Positions 60,911 through 64,000 of a stretch of 64,000 nt of DNA are shown here, piece after piece (the stretch's first letter is position 1; every line of letters starts with the position of its first letter). The notes under the pieces were generated by a model that was given only the letters and a program-made list of their open reading frames with translations, did not search any database and was not told where the DNA came from. The stretch is taken from contig JAEWPC010000090.1 of the NCBI GenBank assembly GCA_023460795.1, positions 1-64,000 on the forward strand, in the 5' to 3' direction. Made by a program: the position numbers and the translations under genes. Source of the stretch: Bacillota bacterium (GTDB taxonomy: Bacteria > Bacillota > Bacilli > Paenibacillales > Paenibacillaceae).

Positions 60911-62142
60911 AGCTTCTCCCCCTTTTCCAACTTCGCTTGGTACGCAAGAATCGATTCGACGTCTTTATCTCCGCGGCCGGACAAGTTAACGATCAAGATC
61001 TCGTCCTTGCTCATCGTCGGCGCCAGCTTCGCCGCTTGCGCCAGCGCATGCGCGGACTCGAGCGCCGGAATGATGCCTTCCATCCGGGACAGCAGGTGAA
61101 GCGCGTCCAGCGCCTCCGCGTCCGTAATCGGGAAGTACTCCGCGCGTTTTACGTCTTTCAAGTACGCATGCTCCGGTCCGATGCCCGGATAATCGAGCCC
61201 CGCGGAAATCGAGTGAGCGGGCAGCACCTGGCCGCCTTCGTCTTGAAGCACGTAGCTCATCGAGCCTTGGAACACGCCCGGACGGCCTTTGGTCATCGTC
61301 GCCGCATGCTCCTCGGTATCGACACCGCGACCCGCAGCTTCGACGCCAACCAACCGAACCGACTTATCGTCGATGAACGGATGGAAAATGCCGATCGCGT
61401 TGCTTCCGCCTCCGACGGCGGCGACGACGACGTCCGGCAAACGGCCTTCGGCTTCGAGCACTTGCTCGCGAGCTTCAAGGCCGATGATGCGCTGGAAGTC
61501 GCGAACCATCATCGGATAGGGATGCGGACCCGTTACGGATCCGAGGATATAGTACGTATCGTTAACGTTACTGACCCAATAACGAAGCGTTTCGTTGCAG
61601 GCGTCCTTGAGCGTGCGCGTACCGGACATGACTGGAATAACCTCGGAGCCGAGCAGCTTCATGCGGAATACGTTGAGCGCCTGGCGCTTCGTGTCTTCTT
61701 CGCCCATGAACACTTTGCATTCGAGTCCCATGAGCGCGGCCACGGTTGCCGATGCGACGCCGTGCTGGCCCGCCCCCGTCTCCGCGATCACTTTTTTCTT
61801 GCCCATGCGTTTAGCCAGTACCGCTTGACCGATCGTGTTGTTGATTTTGTGCGCTCCGGTATGGTTCAAGTCTTCGCGCTTTAAGTAGATTTTCGCCCCG
61901 CCGAAATGGTTCGATAGACGTTCCGCATAATAGAGCGGCGTCGGACGGCCGGAATATTGCTTCAATAAATAGCGGACTTCCTCGATGAATTCCGGGTCGT
62001 CCTTGTATTTGTTATACGCCTCTTCCAGCTCGATCAGAGCGTTCATTAGCGTCTCGGGTACGTATTTGCCTCCGAACGGGCCGAATCGGCCGTGCTCGTC
62101 GGGTACGGATTGCGCCGTAGGCGCTTGCGATGCTTGTGTCAT
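60907..62142 (-). CDS. trpB: Tryptophan synthase beta chain
   Basis: A 411-residue PLP enzyme that condenses indole and serine. The PLP lysine is in NHTGAHKINNTIGQ, and AETGAGQHGVA and the phosphate loop GGGSNAIGIF are present. The length and start region (GRFGPFGGKYVPETL) fit the TrpB1 form that pairs with TrpA. Confidence 0.97.
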   Translation of the reverse strand: MTQASQAPTAQSVPDEHGRFGPFGGKYVPETLMNALIELEEAYNKYKDDPEFIEEVRYLLKQYSGRPTPLYYAERLSNHFGGAKIYLKREDLNHTGAHKINNTIGQAVLAKRMGKKKVIAETGAGQHGVASATVAALMGLECKVFMGEEDTKRQALNVFRMKLLGSEVIPVMSGTRTLKDACNETLRYWVSNVNDTYYILGSVTGPHPYPMMVRDFQRIIGLEAREQVLEAEGRLPDVVVAAVGGGSNAIGIFHPFIDDKSVRLVGVEAAGRGVDTEEHAATMTKGRPGVFQGSMSYVLQDEGGQVLPAHSISAGLDYPGIGPEHAYLKDVKRAEYFPITDAEALDALHLLSRMEGIIPALESAHALAQAAKLAPTMSKDEILIVNLSGRGDKDVESILAYQAKLEKGEKL

Positions 62143-62807
62143 GAACGTTTCACCCTTTCCGCGAATGCGGCGATTTTGGCATGATCTTTGACGCCGTCCG
62201 TCTCTACGCCGCTCGATACGTCGACGCCGTAGGGGCGGTAGCCTTTAATTAACCGTTCGGCATTGTCGGGATTGAGTCCCCCGGCGATGAACAGCTTCAA
62301 GCCGTGTTTATCGGCTTCCGCTTGGTACGCCGGAATGATGTCCCAACCGAACGCGATTCCCGTTCCTCCGCCTGCCGTATCGAGCAGAACCGCCGTAACG
62401 GCCCCGGAATAAGCTTGCAGGCGCTCGGGTCCCGCGCCCTCCGTAACCGGCAGCGCGCGCCACACCTCGACTCCGAACCTCGTGCCGACCTCTCGGCAGA
62501 AATCCGGCGTCTCCTCGCCATGCAATTGCACGACATCGAGTGGAACGGCTTGCAGCGTCTCCGCCAGTTGTTCCATCGTCGGATCGACGAACACGCCTAC
62601 CGTTCGAGGCGGTCGCTCGCCAGCCATCTGGATCGAGCGAGCATAGGCGTGCAGCTTTCCCGCATGCTCCGGCGATACTCTTCTGCGGCTTTTCTCGGCG
62701 AACATCAACCCGATATAGTCAACCGGAAGACCGGCCATACCGTTTAACGTCGCTTCTTCTTTAATTCCGCATATTTTGACTTTCGCTCTACCAGCTTGAC
62801 TGCTCAT
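62139..62807 (-). CDS. trpF: Phosphoribosylanthranilate isomerase
   Basis: A 222-residue TIM-barrel isomerase. The catalytic cysteine is in VKICGIKEEA and the catalytic Asp in LLDTAGGGTGIAF. It overlaps trpB and trpC by 4 bases each, as part of the trpCFBA run. Confidence 0.96.
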   Translation of the reverse strand: MSSQAGRAKVKICGIKEEATLNGMAGLPVDYIGLMFAEKSRRRVSPEHAGKLHAYARSIQMAGERPPRTVGVFVDPTMEQLAETLQAVPLDVVQLHGEETPDFCREVGTRFGVEVWRALPVTEGAGPERLQAYSGAVTAVLLDTAGGGTGIAFGWDIIPAYQAEADKHGLKLFIAGGLNPDNAERLIKGYRPYGVDVSSGVETDGVKDHAKIAAFAERVKRS

Positions 62808-63610
62808 CCCGCAGCGCCTGCCTTGGTTGCCGGTCCGAGCAATTCGTTAACCGCCGCTTGAACGTCCGGCTGGCGCATGAAGTGCTCGCCGACGAGCACC
62901 GCCTGAGCGCCAGCGCCCCGAACGAACGCTACGTCGTCCGGCGAGGAGATCGCGCTTTCGCTAACGGCCAGCACGCCTTTCGGCATTAAGCCGATCAGTT
63001 GCTCGGTTACTTTAAGATCCGTCACGAACGTCTTCAAATCGCGATTGTTGACGCCGATCAGCGTCGCTTGTCCGATCTCCAGCACCGTCTCCAGTTCGGG
63101 ACGGTTGTGCACCTCGACGAGTACGTCCAGGCCGAGATCGCGTGCAAGCGTATGGTAGGAAGCCAGCTGTTCTTGGGTCAGGATGGCCGCGATCAACAGA
63201 ATCGCGTCCGCGCCGATCAATCTCGCTTCGTAAATTTGCCGTTCGTCGATCGTGAAATCCTTGCGCAGGAGCGGCACGTTCACTTCTTCGCGAATTTGCG
63301 TCAAGTACGCATTGCTGCCCTGAAAATAATCCGTATCCGTAAGCACGGAAATACAGTCGGTACCCGCGGCTTCATATTGCTTCGCCAGCGCTACCGGATG
63401 GAAGTCCGGGCGAATCAATCCTTTGGAAGGGCTCGCCTTCTTCACTTCTGCGATGAGCCCGACCGGGCGGTTACGGTTCGCGAGCGCCCGCTCGAAACCG
63501 CGGCACGGCGCCAGCTCCGAAATCTTCTTCTCCGCTTCGGCTATCGATAAAGTTTGTCTGAGCGCCTCGACTTCCTGGCGCTTGGTGGCAACGATCCGAT
63601 CAAGAAACAT
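62804..63610 (-). CDS. trpC: Indole-3-glycerol phosphate synthase
   Basis: A 268-residue TIM-barrel enzyme. The ring-closing residues are in EVKKASPSKG, VPLLRKDFTIDE and LVEVHNRPEL, and GVNNRDLKTF and AVSESAI follow. It overlaps trpD by 11 bases. Confidence 0.97.
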   Translation of the reverse strand: MFLDRIVATKRQEVEALRQTLSIAEAEKKISELAPCRGFERALANRNRPVGLIAEVKKASPSKGLIRPDFHPVALAKQYEAAGTDCISVLTDTDYFQGSNAYLTQIREEVNVPLLRKDFTIDERQIYEARLIGADAILLIAAILTQEQLASYHTLARDLGLDVLVEVHNRPELETVLEIGQATLIGVNNRDLKTFVTDLKVTEQLIGLMPKGVLAVSESAISSPDDVAFVRGAGAQAVLVGEHFMRQPDVQAAVNELLGPATKAGAAG

Positions 63611-64000
63611 GGCTCACTTCTCCCGTCGTAGCAATCCATTGCTGCAATTTACTTGCGGCGCGGCCGGAATCGATCGTCTCCGCGGCGACCCGCACGCCGT
63701 CTGCTAACGATTGTGCACGCCCGGACACATAAATGCAAGCTCCGGCGTTCGCGAGCACGACGTCGCGGTACGCGCTCTTCTCTCCATCCAGCACTCTGCG
63801 AATGATCGCGGCGTTCTCCGTCGCGTCTCCGCCTTGCACCGCGCTCAGCGGAAGCGTCGTCAGTCCGAGCTGCTCTGGCGTGATGTCGTACGTGGTTACT
63901 TCGCCGTTGCGAAGCTCGGATACTTGCGTCGGCGCGGAAATGCTGATTTCGTCCAGCCCGTCATGGCTGCCGACGACCATCGCGCGCTTCAAGCCTAGTC
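63600..64000 (-). CDS. trpD: Anthranilate phosphoribosyltransferase, C-terminal part (runs off the right edge)
   Basis: About 133 C-terminal residues of TrpD, which joins anthranilate and PRPP. GLKRAMVVGSHDGLDEIS with the His/Asp/Glu of the substrate and metal site is conserved, and the end overlaps trpC. The reading frame is open through the window edge, so the gene begins beyond it, as do trpE and any operon leader. Confidence 0.95.
   Translation of the reverse strand, partial: LGLKRAMVVGSHDGLDEISISAPTQVSELRNGEVTTYDITPEQLGLTTLPLSAVQGGDATENAAIIRRVLDGEKSAYRDVVLANAGACIYVSGRAQSLADGVRVAAETIDSGRAASKLQQWIATTGEVSHVS

Overview
The window is a gene-dense chromosomal segment of a spore-forming, moderately GC-rich Firmicute, most likely a member of the Paenibacillaceae (Paenibacillus/Cohnella type). 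The evidence is the gene order and content: S-layer (SLH) proteins, a DUF3231 protein, YpjB, bacillithiol synthesis, a menaquinol:cytochrome c reductase with a fused b/c subunit, T-box control, strong AGGAGG ribosome binding sites and frequent GTG/TTG starts. No phage, transposase, CRISPR array, tRNA or rRNA gene was found.

Layout. 1-6.3 kb: start of a lipoprotein gene, an aldo/keto reductase, a DUF3231 protein, a large SLH protein and a modular cell-wall amidase. 6.5-9.7 kb: leuCD diverging from a LysR regulator around a palindrome that supplies both -35 boxes. 9.8-18.4 kb: methionine salvage genes (mtnU; mtnE; mtnW-mtnX-mtnB) with a T-box-controlled proBAC block set inside them. 18.5-21.9 kb: a large secreted GH10 xylanase flanked by near-identical inverted terminator hairpins. 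22.1-28.2 kb: dnaD, asnS, ackA with a 3-hydroxyacyl-CoA dehydrogenase, and an ECF sigma/membrane anti-sigma pair. 28.3-32.2 kb: a short FtsH-like protease with an overlapping membrane partner, then a secreted amidase-family enzyme. 32.5-47.8 kb: a long leftward block that follows the B. subtilis dapB-mgsA-bshB1-bshA-cca-birA-panBCD-dinG-ypmB order, with rex and an MTA/SAH deaminase added. 47.9-55 kb: ypjC, ypjB, ypjA, qcrCBA, ypiF, an IDEAL-domain protein and an unrecognised protein, again in B. subtilis-like order. 55.1-57 kb: a second ECF sigma/ZAS anti-sigma/histidine phosphatase operon. 57.6-64 kb: trp(D)CFBA-hisC-tyrA, running in from beyond the right edge.

The operons are tight, with many ATGA or similar overlaps, so translational coupling is likely. 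RNA-level control is prominent: a T-box before proBAC, a pan-type hairpin plus terminator before panBCD, a hairpin that buries the ypjB ribosome binding site, and a promoter-to-terminator unit with two catabolite (cre-like) sites that probably makes a short RNA of about 75 nt. Several intergenic regions hold palindromic or hairpin-forming repeats with a period of about 50-51 bp; one copy supplies the last codons of cca.

The items most worth a second look are the candidate small RNA at 57.2 kb, the split-looking FtsH/partner pair at 28.3-30.3 kb, the phased palindrome arrays, and the inverted repeats around the xylanase gene. All functional assignments rest on reading motifs and synteny by eye; no database search was run.
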